From assembly GCA_001644045.1 (NCBI GenBank), contig LUUF01000050.1, positions 1 to 64,000 of the forward strand: a DNA stretch of 64,000 nt. The letters run 5' to 3'. The DNA comes from Methylomonas methanica. GTDB taxonomy: Bacteria > Pseudomonadota > Gammaproteobacteria > Methylococcales > Methylomonadaceae. Shown here piece after piece: positions 54,352-63,545 of this stretch. The number at the start of each line of letters is the position of its first letter. Positions within the stretch are counted from its first letter, which is position 1. Below the pieces are notes generated by a model. That model was not told the DNA's origin, did not search any database, and was given only the letters and a program-made list of their open reading frames with translations. Position numbers and translations under genes: made by a program.

Positions 54352-55743
54352 TTAGTTTTGGCCGGGTTGAAACCATTCCAACTGTTTGCGCAGGCGCACT
54401 ACGGTGCCGACTATGATCAAGGTCGGTGGTTTTATATCAGCGTTTTCGACGCGTTTAGGCATATCGCCCAGGGTGCCGGTAATTACCCGTTGATGGCGAG
54501 TCGTGCCTTGCTGAATCAGCGCAATCGGTTGATCGACCGGACAGCCGTGTTCAATCAACGATTGGCAGATAGTCTCCAGGCCGACCAGGCCCATATAAAT
54601 CACGACGGTCTGATTGGGCGAGGCTAGCTGGCTCCAGTTCAGGTTGATATTGCCGTCCTTCAAATGCCCGGTAACGAAGGTGCAAGACTGCGCATGATCG
54701 CGATGCGTCAGCGGTATGCCGGCATAGCTGGCGCAGCCGGCCGCAGCGGTAATGCCGGGTACCACCTGAAATTGAATGCCTTGTTGCATCAGGGTTTCGA
54801 TTTCCTCGCCACCACGGCCGAAAATAAACGGGTCGCCGCCTTTCAGGCGGGCGACGCGTTTGCCCGACAGGGCCAGATTCGCCAGCAGCTCGTTGATCGA
54901 TTCTTGCGGCAGGCTGTGATTGCTGCGTTGTTTGCCCACGTAGATTTTTTCGGCGTCGCGGCGCGCCATCTCCAATATCTCCTGAGAAACCAGCCGATCG
55001 TAGACAATCACATCCGCTTGCTGCATTAACCGCAGGGCTCGGAAAGTCAATAAATCCGGATCGCCGGGGCCGGCGCCGATCAAATACACTTCGCCGCGAT
55101 TTTGCGTCTGCTCCGCCGCCTCGAGTTTGGCTTGCAATTCTGTGGCAGCTTGCTCGCGCCGACCGGAGAACACCAATTCGGCGATATGGCCCTGCAACGC
55201 GTCTTCCCAGAATACCCGGCGGCGGTTGGGTTCTTTCAGTCGTTCCTTAACCAATGCTCGAAAATCCTCGGCAAACTGCGCTAGCAGCCCGAACGCGCCG
55301 GGAATTGCGCTTTCTACCTTGGAACGCAGTAAACGCGCCAATACCGGCGATACGCCGCCGGAAGATACGGCGACGATCAATGGCGAGCGATCAACGATCG
55401 CTGGAAAGATAAAACTACACAAATCGGGATTATCGACCACGTTTACCGGAATATTCTGAGCCGTCGCGGCTTGGGCAACCGTTTCGTTGACCGTGCGGTG
55501 GTTGGTGGCCGATATGACCACGCGCATGCCTTTCACATCGTCCGCGGCAAAGGCCTTTTGTTGAATTAGTACTTGATTATTGCGCCCCATTTCCGCAACG
55601 CTGGTGCCAATTTCGAGCGCTACCACCGTAATTCGCGCCCCGGTTTTTGCCAAGAGCTCGATTTTACGCGAGGCGATTTCGCCGGCGCCCACAACCAGAC
55701 ATGGCTGGCCTTTTAGTTTTAAGAAAAGCGGGAAGTAATCCAT
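54352..55743 (-). CDS. cysG: Siroheme synthase CysG
   Basis: A trifunctional enzyme that converts uroporphyrinogen III to siroheme for sulfite and nitrite reductases. The N-terminal dehydrogenase/ferrochelatase domain (about 1-210; VVGAGEIASRKIELLAKTGA, VDNPDLCSFIFPAIV) is followed by the uroporphyrinogen methyltransferase domain (YLIGAGPGDPDLLTFRAL, RLKGGDPFIFGRGGEE, PGITAAAGCASYAGIPLTHR). Length is 463 residues, the normal fused form. It is divergent from the TusA-like gene, with 72 nt between starts. Confidence 0.95.
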   Translation of the reverse strand: MDYFPLFLKLKGQPCLVVGAGEIASRKIELLAKTGARITVVALEIGTSVAEMGRNNQVLIQQKAFAADDVKGMRVVISATNHRTVNETVAQAATAQNIPVNVVDNPDLCSFIFPAIVDRSPLIVAVSSGGVSPVLARLLRSKVESAIPGAFGLLAQFAEDFRALVKERLKEPNRRRVFWEDALQGHIAELVFSGRREQAATELQAKLEAAEQTQNRGEVYLIGAGPGDPDLLTFRALRLMQQADVIVYDRLVSQEILEMARRDAEKIYVGKQRSNHSLPQESINELLANLALSGKRVARLKGGDPFIFGRGGEEIETLMQQGIQFQVVPGITAAAGCASYAGIPLTHRDHAQSCTFVTGHLKDGNINLNWSQLASPNQTVVIYMGLVGLETICQSLIEHGCPVDQPIALIQQGTTRHQRVITGTLGDMPKRVENADIKPPTLIIVGTVVRLRKQLEWFQPGQN

Positions 55744-55815
55744 GATGCTTGATTTTCGTGGTCTGGGGTTGGTGTTATTATAAGCGTTGTCTTACGAACA
55801 GTTGAGTGAACACTA

Positions 55816-56046
55816 ATGATTGAGTTCGATTTGGAAGTCGATGCCAGCGGATTGCAATGTCCGTTACCGTTGCTGCGTTTGAAGAAGGCGATTATGGAAG
55901 TTGAAAGCGGCAGGGTGGTTAAAGTGATTGCTACCGATCCTGCCGCCCATTTGGATTTCGGCGTCTATATCGATCAGGCCGGGCATATTCCGCTGAAGAT
56001 ATTCAAGGAAGCCGACAAACAAGTTTTCTTTATACAGAAAAAATAA
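55816..56046 (+). CDS. TusA-like sulfur carrier protein
   Basis: A 76-residue SirA/TusA-fold protein. The conserved CPxP motif with the sulfur-binding Cys is in LQCPLPLLRLKKAI (C15 or next to it). TusA relays persulfide sulfur to tRNA thiolation or sulfur-oxidising pathways; which of these applies here is unknown. It stands alone, divergent from cysG. It may not be the main TusA. Confidence 0.85.
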   Translation: MIEFDLEVDASGLQCPLPLLRLKKAIMEVESGRVVKVIATDPAAHLDFGVYIDQAGHIPLKIFKEADKQVFFIQKK

Positions 56047-56064
56047 AAGCGATTCAATATTATA

Positions 56065-56096
56065 AAGGTTCAGAATGGTGTTTTACCTTGAACCTT
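56065..56096. terminator. Hairpin between convergent genes
   Basis: AAGGTTCA (56065-56072) pairs with TGAACCTT (56089-56096) in the 61-bp gap between the TusA-like gene and the convergent HAD gene. T-runs are weak, so terminator function is uncertain. Confidence 0.35.
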
Positions 56097-56107
56097 GTCC
56101 TCCAAAT

Positions 56108-56764
56108 CTATTTCCTCAAACTGATAATCGGCCAATTGGCCTGCTGGGCAGCTTCCAGTAGTTTTTCATCGGGATCGACCGCGACAGGTTGATCGACCAA
56201 GCTCAATAGCGGCAAATCGTTATGTGAGTCACTGTAGAACCAACTGCCTACCAGCGTTTCCGTGGAATTGGCCAGCCAGTCTTGCAGCAATTCCACTTTG
56301 CCTTGCTGGAAGCAGGGCGTGCCGTTGAATTTGCCGGTGTAGCGGCCATCGATAAATTCCGGCGTGGTAGCCAGCAGGTTGTCGATACCGTAAAGTTTCA
56401 CAATAGGTTCGGTAACGAAGCGGTTGGTGGCGGTAATTACCAGCAAGGTATCGCCGGCCGAGCGATGCTTTTCCACCAAAGCCTGCGCGGCATCCAACAT
56501 GATGGGCTTGATCAGCGTTTCGACGAATTCCGCGCGCCAGCGGTAAAGTTGCTCGGCATCGTGTTGCGCCAGCGGCGCCAGCGAGAAATGCAAAAATTCC
56601 ACGATATCGAGTGTGCCTTGCTTGTAATCTTCGTAGAATTTTTTATTGGCCTGTTCGTAATGGTCCTTGTCGACGATGCCTTGGTCGACTAGAAATTGTC
56701 CCCATAAAAAATCGCTGTCATCGGCGATCAGTGTGTTATCCAGATCAAAAATCGCTAAGCTCAC
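56108..56764 (-). CDS. HAD subfamily IB phosphatase (SerB-like)
   Basis: A HAD hydrolase with motif I FDLDNTLIADDSDF, motif II VITATNRFV and motif III/IV YSDSHNDLPLL. Subfamily IB proteins of this size act on small phosphates such as phosphoserine or histidinol phosphate; the substrate here is not known. The start is taken as GTG 56764 (MSLAIFDLDNT), matching homologues; the frame runs open to 56842 without support. Length is 218 residues. It is divergent from rppH. Confidence 0.85.
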   Translation of the reverse strand: MSLAIFDLDNTLIADDSDFLWGQFLVDQGIVDKDHYEQANKKFYEDYKQGTLDIVEFLHFSLAPLAQHDAEQLYRWRAEFVETLIKPIMLDAAQALVEKHRSAGDTLLVITATNRFVTEPIVKLYGIDNLLATTPEFIDGRYTGKFNGTPCFQQGKVELLQDWLANSTETLVGSWFYSDSHNDLPLLSLVDQPVAVDPDEKLLEAAQQANWPIISLRK

Positions 56765-56917
56765 GGCAAATCCGTCATCGAAAAGAAAAAGTAGCGGCCT
56801 GTGGCATCCGCCGGTTATTTGTGGAACAATTGCGCCATTCATTTTAATGGCCGTGCCGTTGTTAATTTTAACACTCAGGCATTAACAACAGGGCGGCAAA
56901 TAATACAGGTTTTTTAC

Positions 56918-57445
56918 ATGATAGACTCGAAAGGATACCGGCCTAATGTCGGCATTATCCTTTGCAATGACGAGGGTCGTGTGTTCTGGGCTAAGCGCAA
57001 GGGCGCTAATTCGTGGCAGTTTCCGCAGGGCGGAATCGACGGCGACGAGGATCCGGAAACCGCGATGTATCGGGAGTTGTGGGAGGAAACCGGCTTGCGC
57101 GCGGAACACGTGCAATTGCTGGGCCGCACCCGCTATTGGTTGCGTTACAAATTGCCGGATCGGTATATCCGCAAAAATTCCACGCCCTTGTGCATCGGTC
57201 AGAAACAGATTTGGTTTATTCTGCGTCTGACGACCGACGAATCGATGGTACGTTTCGATTGCGGCCACAAGCAGGAATTCGATAACTGGAAATGGGTAGA
57301 GTACTGGTACCCTTTGAAAGACGTAGTCTACTTCAAGCGCCGGGTTTACCGTAAAGCGATGGACGAATTGGGAGCCTTGCTGATTGCCAACGATGTGGGC
57401 GTTAATGCCGAGAGTTACTTATCCGGAAGACTGGCGTTCGGTTAG
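56918..57445 (+). CDS. rppH: RNA pyrophosphohydrolase RppH
   Basis: RppH removes pyrophosphate from mRNA 5' ends and so starts 5'-dependent decay. The N-terminus [20 protein letters not shown] is diagnostic, and the Nudix box runs from [17 protein letters not shown] through WEETGL. Length is 175 residues from ATG 56918; an open frame from 56801 is not conserved. The end overlaps the convergent cpdA gene by 4 nt. Confidence 0.95.
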   Translation: MIDSKGYRPNVGIILCNDEGRVFWAKRKGANSWQFPQGGIDGDEDPETAMYRELWEETGLRAEHVQLLGRTRYWLRYKLPDRYIRKNSTPLCIGQKQIWFILRLTTDESMVRFDCGHKQEFDNWKWVEYWYPLKDVVYFKRRVYRKAMDELGALLIANDVGVNAESYLSGRLAFG

Positions 57446-58230
57446 TAGCTGTGCAAGTTGGTTTGTAATTCGTTCATACTGATCGGCAGCCTAAAGCACC
57501 TGGATTGCAAATCACCATTATCGAACAATTCAAAGACCCGATAGCCAGGCGGCAGCGTGTCCAGTTCGAACTCTGTCGCTAACGGCTTGAACTGAAAACA
57601 GCTGGCTGGTGCGGCGAATATCGCTATCTGTTTATGACTAGTCTGCATTTCTTGATGCAAATGACCGCAGGTGATGGCTTTAACTTGTGGGAAGTGTTCC
57701 ACTATTGTCAGCAATTCCTCGCCGTTCTCAATTCGCATCGTATCCATCCAACTGCTCCGGCTGGCAACACAATGATGGTGTATCGCCAGCAGGGCAGGCA
57801 TGTCATTTGTGCTTAGCGTTTGCTGCAAAAATGCCAGTTCTTCCTGTGATACAAACCCGCTAGGGCGGCCGGGTTTTTGGCTGTTTAAGGCAATAATCTG
57901 CCAATTTTCCAGCAGCAGGTGTTTGCGGCAACTGACGAAGCCTGCGTTCAGCTCCGTCTTCATCAGTTCCCAGTCGTCATGATTGCCAGGCAAGCATAGG
58001 CAAGGCGTGCGATATGTTTGCAGATGCCGGCAAATTCGCCGGTAGCTATCGGCGCAAGGGTCTTGGCCCAAATCGCCGGTCAACAAAATCAAATCGAATC
58101 GGCCGTGCGTGACATGCGCGTGAGCCAGGGTGTTTTGGAAATACTGTTCGGTATCGATACCCAACATTTTGTCGCCGGCATGCGGCAGTATATGCGGGTC
58201 GGTTAGCTGCAGGATTTTTAGCGCGGGCAT
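57442..58230 (-). CDS. cpdA: 3',5'-cyclic-AMP phosphodiesterase CpdA
   Basis: A class III calcineurin-like phosphodiesterase. Metal-binding blocks are [29 protein letters not shown] and CGHLHQEM, spaced as in CpdA. It hydrolyses cAMP and so may tune Crp-like regulation. The 262 residues are normal. It is followed upstream by the Nudix gene on the same strand with 3 nt between, making a likely operon with it. Confidence 0.88.
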   Translation of the reverse strand: MPALKILQLTDPHILPHAGDKMLGIDTEQYFQNTLAHAHVTHGRFDLILLTGDLGQDPCADSYRRICRHLQTYRTPCLCLPGNHDDWELMKTELNAGFVSCRKHLLLENWQIIALNSQKPGRPSGFVSQEELAFLQQTLSTNDMPALLAIHHHCVASRSSWMDTMRIENGEELLTIVEHFPQVKAITCGHLHQEMQTSHKQIAIFAAPASCFQFKPLATEFELDTLPPGYRVFELFDNGDLQSRCFRLPISMNELQTNLHSY

Positions 58231-58233
58231 CGT

Positions 58234-58686
58234 TCAGCGCAGGTGCGGATAGTAGGCTTGGCTGTTAGGGTGGACTTTGCTCAAGTCTTCATGTTTGCCA
58301 AACCAGCGGTAATTAGAGTGCTGTTGTGCCGGTAACTGATTAATATCGATATCCAGCTGCAATTGATAGCCCAAAACCACGTAATGGGTACTGATACCCG
58401 GCTGTTTGGCGAAATTCGTTTCGTACAGGTGGGTGAAGGCGCCGAGTAATTCGGCGCTTTCGATGCTGTAGGCAGTGCCTAATTCGGTTTCAGTGATTCG
58501 TTGAAATGCTGTTTCCAAGGTTTCGGATTTATAAATTCTGCCGCCGGGCACGAACCAATAGCCTGCCGCCGGTTCATTCACGCGCAGGCCCATCAATATG
58601 TCATCCTTGCTGGAACGCACAATTAAATCGATAGCGACTAAGGGTGTGTTTTTAACGACGGAAATAAAATCCTGTTTATCGAGCAT
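58234..58686 (-). CDS. Nudix hydrolase, GDP-mannose mannosyl hydrolase type
   Basis: The 150-residue protein begins with LVAIDLIVRSSKDDILMGLR and GYWFVPGGRIYKSETL, as in Gmm (NudD), which hydrolyses GDP-mannose or GDP-glucose to GDP and sugar. The Nudix-like helix is altered (ETAFQRITETELG), lacking the usual REUxEE; this is characteristic of the GDP-mannose hydrolase subfamily. A role in LPS or exopolysaccharide sugar pools is inferred. Confidence 0.82.
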   Translation of the reverse strand: MLDKQDFISVVKNTPLVAIDLIVRSSKDDILMGLRVNEPAAGYWFVPGGRIYKSETLETAFQRITETELGTAYSIESAELLGAFTHLYETNFAKQPGISTHYVVLGYQLQLDIDINQLPAQQHSNYRWFGKHEDLSKVHPNSQAYYPHLR

Positions 58687-58722
58687 CCTAAATCCTGGCA
58701 GCTGGGTTGATGGAGGGTGATA

Positions 58723-60036
58723 TTAGACGTCTTTATACAACACCTTGGAATTGCGTTGATAGTTGTAAGCGCTCTTCATCGGCTCCGGCAAATCGTCGAT
58801 TTCGCAAGGTGTAAAACCGCGCTCGACGAACCAATGCACGGTTTGCGTGGAGCGCACGAACAGGCGCTGGATCTGCTCGGACTTGGCTTTATTGCCGAGA
58901 TACTCCAATAAGCTGTTGCCGCGCGCGCCTTTTTGATAATCGGCATGCACGGCCAGGCAGGCGATTTCCGCACTGTTGCCATCGTCCATCACATGAAACG
59001 CCGTGCAGCCGATGATCAGGCCGTCGCGCTCGATGATGATGTAGTCGCCGATTTCCATTTCCAGCTTTTCTCGTGAACGCTTGACCAGGATGCCTTGCTG
59101 TTCCAATGGTTTGATCAACTCCATGATGCCGCCGATGTCGTCCAGTGTTGCCTGGCGTATCGTTTCGAATGCGGTAGAGCTAACCAGTGTGCCGATACCG
59201 TCGCGGGTAAACAGTTCCAGGAGCAGGGCGCCATCCACATGCCGATTGATCAGATGAGCGCGTTGCACGCCTTTTTCGCAGCTTTGCATCGCGGCGTGTA
59301 GCGAGCGGGCGACTTCATCCGGCAGTGCTGGCGTATCTTGCAGTAGCGCCGAAACTTGAGCTGTGGTGAGCTGTTGAATCGGCCGGTTATCGTTAGGCGA
59401 CACGCAGTTTTGTTCGGTCAACAAAATCAATTTTTCGGCTTGCAAGGCGATGGCCACTTCGGTGGCGACTTCCTCGGCCGACAGGTTGAATACTTCGCCG
59501 CTGGGTGAATAGCCGATAGGCGAAATCAACACCACATTCTGCTGATCCAACTGTTGATGGATGGCTTGGGCGTCGATGCGTCGCACCTTGCCAGTATGGC
59601 AATAGTCGATGCCGTCCAACACGCCCAAGGGTTTGGCTGTCACGAAATTGCCGGACGCGACGCGAATCTTCGCACCTGCCATCGGCGAGCCGGACACGCC
59701 CATCGATAACAAGGCTTCAATTTCCACACGCACCAGTCCGGCCGCTTGCTTCACATATTGCAGCGTCGTGGCGTCGGTGATGCGCAAATGATGGTGAAAC
59801 TGCGGCGTATTGCCATGCTCTGTCACCTGTTCGTCGATTTGCGGCCGAATGCCGTGCACCAGCACCAGCCGGACGCCCAGGCTTCTCAGCAGCGCGAAGT
59901 CGTGAATCAGATTGTCGAAATCCGGCTCCGTCACCGCGTTGCCGCCGAAAAAGATCACGAAAGTGCGATTGCGGTGGGCGTGGATGTAGGGAGAAGAATT
60001 TCTGAACCAATTAACGAAAGTCGATTGATGTTCCAT
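58723..60036 (-). CDS. argA: N-acetylglutamate synthase ArgA
   Basis: ArgA makes N-acetylglutamate from acetyl-CoA and glutamate, the first step of arginine synthesis. The N-terminal amino acid kinase-like domain (about 1-285; VIFFGGNAV, LVLVHGIRPQID) carries the arginine feedback site; the C-terminal GNAT domain (about 295-437; ACLAVHADYQKGARGNSLLEYL) is the acetyltransferase. Length is 437 residues, as in E. coli. The argA type with both domains fits a gammaproteobacterium. Confidence 0.93.
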   Translation of the reverse strand: MEHQSTFVNWFRNSSPYIHAHRNRTFVIFFGGNAVTEPDFDNLIHDFALLRSLGVRLVLVHGIRPQIDEQVTEHGNTPQFHHHLRITDATTLQYVKQAAGLVRVEIEALLSMGVSGSPMAGAKIRVASGNFVTAKPLGVLDGIDYCHTGKVRRIDAQAIHQQLDQQNVVLISPIGYSPSGEVFNLSAEEVATEVAIALQAEKLILLTEQNCVSPNDNRPIQQLTTAQVSALLQDTPALPDEVARSLHAAMQSCEKGVQRAHLINRHVDGALLLELFTRDGIGTLVSSTAFETIRQATLDDIGGIMELIKPLEQQGILVKRSREKLEMEIGDYIIIERDGLIIGCTAFHVMDDGNSAEIACLAVHADYQKGARGNSLLEYLGNKAKSEQIQRLFVRSTQTVHWFVERGFTPCEIDDLPEPMKSAYNYQRNSKVLYKDV

Positions 60037-60105
60037 GATGTGTCTGCTGATCGTTTGCGGCGTTGTTGACTGCCTAGTGTAACCTTGCCATTGTGAAAAC
60101 CCAAT

Positions 60106-60942
60106 TCACGGCAGCTTACTTGGGTTTTTCCATCGGCTGGCGACATAATCCAGCGCTTCCTGAATGTTAAGGTCCCGAGTGCCGCCACCTGTTCGCACGA
60201 AAAGTTTTGGCGTGTTGCCTTGGGTTAAAAATACCGGCCGATGCGAAGGTGAAACGATGGCTCGGCACACGTCGCGGTCGGCTAGTTTATGGAACAGCAC
60301 GTGTATCAGCGGGCATAAATCGGCGCCCAGATTGCTGGAGACTGCTGTCATCAAAGTTTGCTCGAAACCGTCATGGCCGGGTTTTTTCAGGGTTTGGAAA
60401 TCGGATTCCAGACCGAGGATCTCGCCGTTGTCCGCCACGCCGATCAGCAAGGTGCCGCCAACCGGACTGTTAAAGAATCCGGCCAGGGTTTTCATGATCA
60501 CGCCTTCCAGTGCCTTGTTGACGCGTTGCTCCTGAATATCCCAGCGTAGCGAGGATTTAAACTCCAATAACGGCCCTTCGCCTTGGCGGATGATGGTTGG
60601 CAAATCCTTTTCCAGCTCGACTTTCAGTGCGTCCAGAGCTACCAATCGCTTATGGAGTATCTGATAAAAACCCAGCGACAGCAGGCCCAGTATCGCGCCG
60701 ATTTCGGCGTAGAACAGTATCAGGTTATTCTGATTGATTTGGCCGGTCATTACTTCGGTGAACTGGCCTAGCACGAATTCGATCGATGAAAGCGGGTCGG
60801 CATTGCGCTCGCGCGAACTGATGTAATCGTAACTGGGTGCCAATAAAAATATTCCCATTCCGGCGCCTATCCAGCCGGCTATGAAATAGATTTTCAGTTT
60901 TTGTTTCCAGATGTAGAGCAGTTGCAGCAGGAAGCGTTTCAT
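60106..60942 (-). CDS. Membrane protein with AlbA_2 (Schlafen-type) domain
   Basis: The protein has two membrane helices (about 17-35 and 78-97) and then an AlbA_2/AAA_4 domain (about 118-265): LLEFKSSLRWD, the ExKxS motif, and GGTLLIGVADNGEILGL. This domain is found in putative nucleic-acid-binding or transcription regulators, and in Schlafen proteins. Membrane-anchored versions are known but their function is unclear. Length is 278 residues. It lies 31 nt after the MreB-like gene on the same strand, probably in one transcript. Confidence 0.78.
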   Translation of the reverse strand: MKRFLLQLLYIWKQKLKIYFIAGWIGAGMGIFLLAPSYDYISSRERNADPLSSIEFVLGQFTEVMTGQINQNNLILFYAEIGAILGLLSLGFYQILHKRLVALDALKVELEKDLPTIIRQGEGPLLEFKSSLRWDIQEQRVNKALEGVIMKTLAGFFNSPVGGTLLIGVADNGEILGLESDFQTLKKPGHDGFEQTLMTAVSSNLGADLCPLIHVLFHKLADRDVCRAIVSPSHRPVFLTQGNTPKLFVRTGGGTRDLNIQEALDYVASRWKNPSKLP

Positions 60943-60973
60943 TGTGAGATTGTCTGTTTTGAGTGAGACCGCG

Positions 60974-61465
60974 TTAGGGAAACAACAGCTGGCCTTCTGC
61001 AGGGAAGCTGCGCTTGAGTAGTTGTTCCCTTAGCAACGTCGGCCCTTGCCAAACGTAGACCTGGGATGCGCCAGCCATACTGGTCAGTTCGGCAAAAGCG
61101 CGAATTTCGATTTGAGTCAATCCGCCTTCCAGCATCTTCAACGGGTGCTCCACAACGACGGGGCGAGCGACGAAAAAGGCTGACGGCATTGCTTGTTTGA
61201 TCAGGTGTTTTAGTGTCTGCTCAGCAATGGTGAAATCAGCCAGCAGGGTGCGAGGATGCAAAAAACCATTTTCGATGCGAACATTGGGCTTGCCGGCTAA
61301 CAGTCTTGCGTTCGTACCCACTGCGACGTTCAGATCTTTGCCGCGCTTAGTCTCTATCGCCAATAGCGGAGGTTCTGCCAGTTTGCGTCCCGTTTCAGCA
61401 TGGGTGATTTCAATCAATTCGGGGGTAATGGTGATGTAAAGGCTGTTGCGAAAAAAGTTGAACAT
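60974..61465 (-). CDS. Stand-alone MreB-like N-terminal half, degenerate
   Basis: The 163-residue protein (from ATG 61465) resembles the first half of MreB: FFRNSLYITITPELIEI corresponds to MreB FSNDLSIDLGT-type start, EPPLLAIETKRG to EPSVVAI, VAVGTNARLLAGKP to the following loop, and LLADFTIAEQTLKHLIKQA to VIADFxVTEKMLQHFIKQV. The phosphate-1 motif DLGT is replaced by TITP, and the second half with the phosphate-2 loop is missing, so nucleotide binding is unlikely. It could be a regulator or partner of cell-shape filaments, or a relic. No frameshifted second half is visible; the next gene is unrelated. Confidence 0.68.
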   Translation of the reverse strand: MFNFFRNSLYITITPELIEITHAETGRKLAEPPLLAIETKRGKDLNVAVGTNARLLAGKPNVRIENGFLHPRTLLADFTIAEQTLKHLIKQAMPSAFFVARPVVVEHPLKMLEGGLTQIEIRAFAELTSMAGASQVYVWQGPTLLREQLLKRSFPAEGQLLFP

Positions 61466-61530
61466 GGAATTGCCCAATCTCCGGTTGCCTTAGATAAAGC
61501 TTTCGAAATTAGTCAACTTGAAACTGATCG

Positions 61531-61562
61531 CGGGTTTGAAACCATGCTAAGTTTCAAACCCG
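61531..61562. repeat. Perfect 12-bp hairpin between ilvD and the MreB-like gene
   Basis: CGGGTTTGAAAC (61531-61542) and GTTTCAAACCCG (61551-61562) form a perfect stem with an 8-nt loop. No T-run follows on either strand, so it is not a classic terminator; it may protect 3' ends or be a dispersed repeat. Confidence 0.5.
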
Positions 61563-61585
61563 AACCTCGCAAGCACCTATCCAGT

Positions 61586-63448
61586 TCAGTCGGCTTCCAG
61601 CTTCGATAAGTCCCGCACCGCTCCTTTGTCCGCAGAAGTGGCAAACTTGGCGTAGGCTTTAAGCGCTACCGACACTTTGCGCGGACGTGGCTTGGCTGGT
61701 TTCCAACCAAGTTGGTCCTGTTCGACACGGCGCAGGGCCAGTTCCTCGTCGCTCACCAGTACGTTGATGGTGCGATTGGGAATATCGATACGGATGCGGT
61801 CGCCATTGCGCACCAAGCCTATGGCGCCGCCAGCCGCCGCTTCCGGCGAACAGTGGCCGATGGATAAACCGGAGGTGCCGCCGGAAAAACGGCCGTCGGT
61901 CAACAGGGCGCAGGCTTTGCCCAAGCCCTTGGACTTGATATAGCTGGTCGGATAGAGCATTTCCTGCATGCCTGGACCACCCTTGGGGCCTTCGTAGCGC
62001 ACCACCACCACGTCTCCAGCCTTGACTTTATCGCTGAGAATATTTTCCACGGCTTCGTCTTGCGACTCGACCACATGGGCATTGCCTTCAAACACCAGCA
62101 GGCTGTCGTCCACGCCGGCGGTTTTAATTACGCAGCCATCCAGGGCGATATTGCCATGTAGCACCGCCAGACCGCCTTCCGTGCTGAAGGCATGCTCGAA
62201 GGAACGGATGCAACCTTGGGCGCGGTCCAGGTCCAGACTAGGCCAGCGCGCGTTTTGACTGAAGGCCACCTGAGTCGGAATTCCGCCAGGGCCGGCCATA
62301 TAAAAGGTTTTGACCGTATCGCTGGGGTTAGCGGTAATGTCCCATTGTGTCAGTGCTTCACCCAGGGTTTTGGCATGCACGGTAGGGACATCGGTATGCA
62401 GTTTGCCGGCCCGGTTAAGCTCCGCCAAAATGGCCATGATGCCACCGGCGCGGTGCACATCTTCAATGTGATACTTGTTGGTGTTGGGCGCTACCTTGCA
62501 CAGCTGCGGTACAACCTTGGACATGCGATCAATATCCGCCAGTGTGAAATCGATACCGGCTTCTTGGGCAATAGCGAGCAGATGCAGGATGGTGTTGGTC
62601 GAACCGCCCATCGCAATGTCCAGTGCGATGGCATTTTCAAACGCTTTAAAACCGACCGAGCGCGGCAGTACGGATTCATCGTTTTGTTCGTAATATTGTT
62701 TGGCCAGCTCAACAATTCGCCAACCGGCTTGTTTGAACAAAGTTTCACGGTCGGCATGGGTGGCAACCACGGTACCGTTGCCGGGCAAGGACAGGCCCAG
62801 TGCTTCGGTCAGGCAGTTCATGGAGTTGGCGGTGAACATGCCGGAACAGGAGCCGCAGGTTGGGCAGGCGGAACGCTCTACTTCCGCCAAATCGCTGTCG
62901 GACACTTTACTGTCCGCCGCCATCACCATCGCGTCGATCAAATCCAGTTTTTTAAATTCGATAGTCTGGCTGTCCGGATTGGCTAAACGGACTTTACCGG
63001 CTTCCATCGGCCCGCCGGAAACGAAGATCACCGGAATATTGATGCGCATCGCCGCCATCAACATACCGGGGGTGATTTTGTCGCAATTGGAAATGCAGAC
63101 CAGCGCATCGGCGCAGTGCGCATTGACCATGTACTCCACGCTGTCGGCAATCAGGTCGCGGCTGGGCAAACTGTAGAGCATGCCGTCGTGGCCCATCGCA
63201 ATGCCGTCGTCCACTGCGATGGTGTTGAATTCTTTCGCGACGCCGCCCGCTTGTTCGATCTCGCGTGCCACCAGTTGGCCCAGATCTTTTAGGTGCACAT
63301 GGCCCGGCACAAACTGGGTAAAGGAGTTGGCTATGGCGATGATAGGCTTATCGAAATCGCCTTCTTTCATCCCGGTGGCGCGCCACAATGCGCGCGCGCC
63401 CGCCATATTGCGGCCTTGAGTGGTGGTATGAGAACGATATGCAGGCAT
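61586..63448 (-). CDS. ilvD: Dihydroxy-acid dehydratase IlvD
   Basis: IlvD dehydrates dihydroxy-acids to 2-keto acids in isoleucine and valine synthesis, using an iron-sulfur cluster. Cluster ligands lie in [12 protein letters not shown] and [47 protein letters not shown] and [15 protein letters not shown] are also conserved. Length is 620 residues from ATG 63448 ([15 protein letters not shown]); the upstream frame to 63478 is not conserved. This is the longer IlvD type, as in E. coli. Cytosolic and oxygen-sensitive cluster expected. Confidence 0.95.
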   Translation of the reverse strand: MPAYRSHTTTQGRNMAGARALWRATGMKEGDFDKPIIAIANSFTQFVPGHVHLKDLGQLVAREIEQAGGVAKEFNTIAVDDGIAMGHDGMLYSLPSRDLIADSVEYMVNAHCADALVCISNCDKITPGMLMAAMRINIPVIFVSGGPMEAGKVRLANPDSQTIEFKKLDLIDAMVMAADSKVSDSDLAEVERSACPTCGSCSGMFTANSMNCLTEALGLSLPGNGTVVATHADRETLFKQAGWRIVELAKQYYEQNDESVLPRSVGFKAFENAIALDIAMGGSTNTILHLLAIAQEAGIDFTLADIDRMSKVVPQLCKVAPNTNKYHIEDVHRAGGIMAILAELNRAGKLHTDVPTVHAKTLGEALTQWDITANPSDTVKTFYMAGPGGIPTQVAFSQNARWPSLDLDRAQGCIRSFEHAFSTEGGLAVLHGNIALDGCVIKTAGVDDSLLVFEGNAHVVESQDEAVENILSDKVKAGDVVVVRYEGPKGGPGMQEMLYPTSYIKSKGLGKACALLTDGRFSGGTSGLSIGHCSPEAAAGGAIGLVRNGDRIRIDIPNRTINVLVSDEELALRRVEQDQLGWKPAKPRPRKVSVALKAYAKFATSADKGAVRDLSKLEAD

Positions 63449-63506
63449 GGTAATTCCACTGGAAGCAAAAAGCGGCACTTAAACTGCCGATGTGAAAAGG
63501 GCGTTA

Positions 63507-63532
63507 TTAATCGCAGGCAAGCCTGCGATTAA
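63507..63532. repeat. Perfect palindrome between ilvD and the SH3 gene
   Basis: TTAATCGCAGGC (63507-63518) and GCCTGCGATTAA (63521-63532) pair over a 2-nt loop. It lies 14 nt after the end of the SH3-domain gene on the minus strand and may terminate it, although the T-run is weak. Confidence 0.5.
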
Positions 63533-63545
63533 AGCGGTTAAAAAA

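Noticed and set aside
54185-54376. 63-codon minus-strand frame overlapping the end of cysG
   Set aside because: No ribosome site or recognisable similarity, and it runs through the terminator-like hairpin before the cytochrome c gene.
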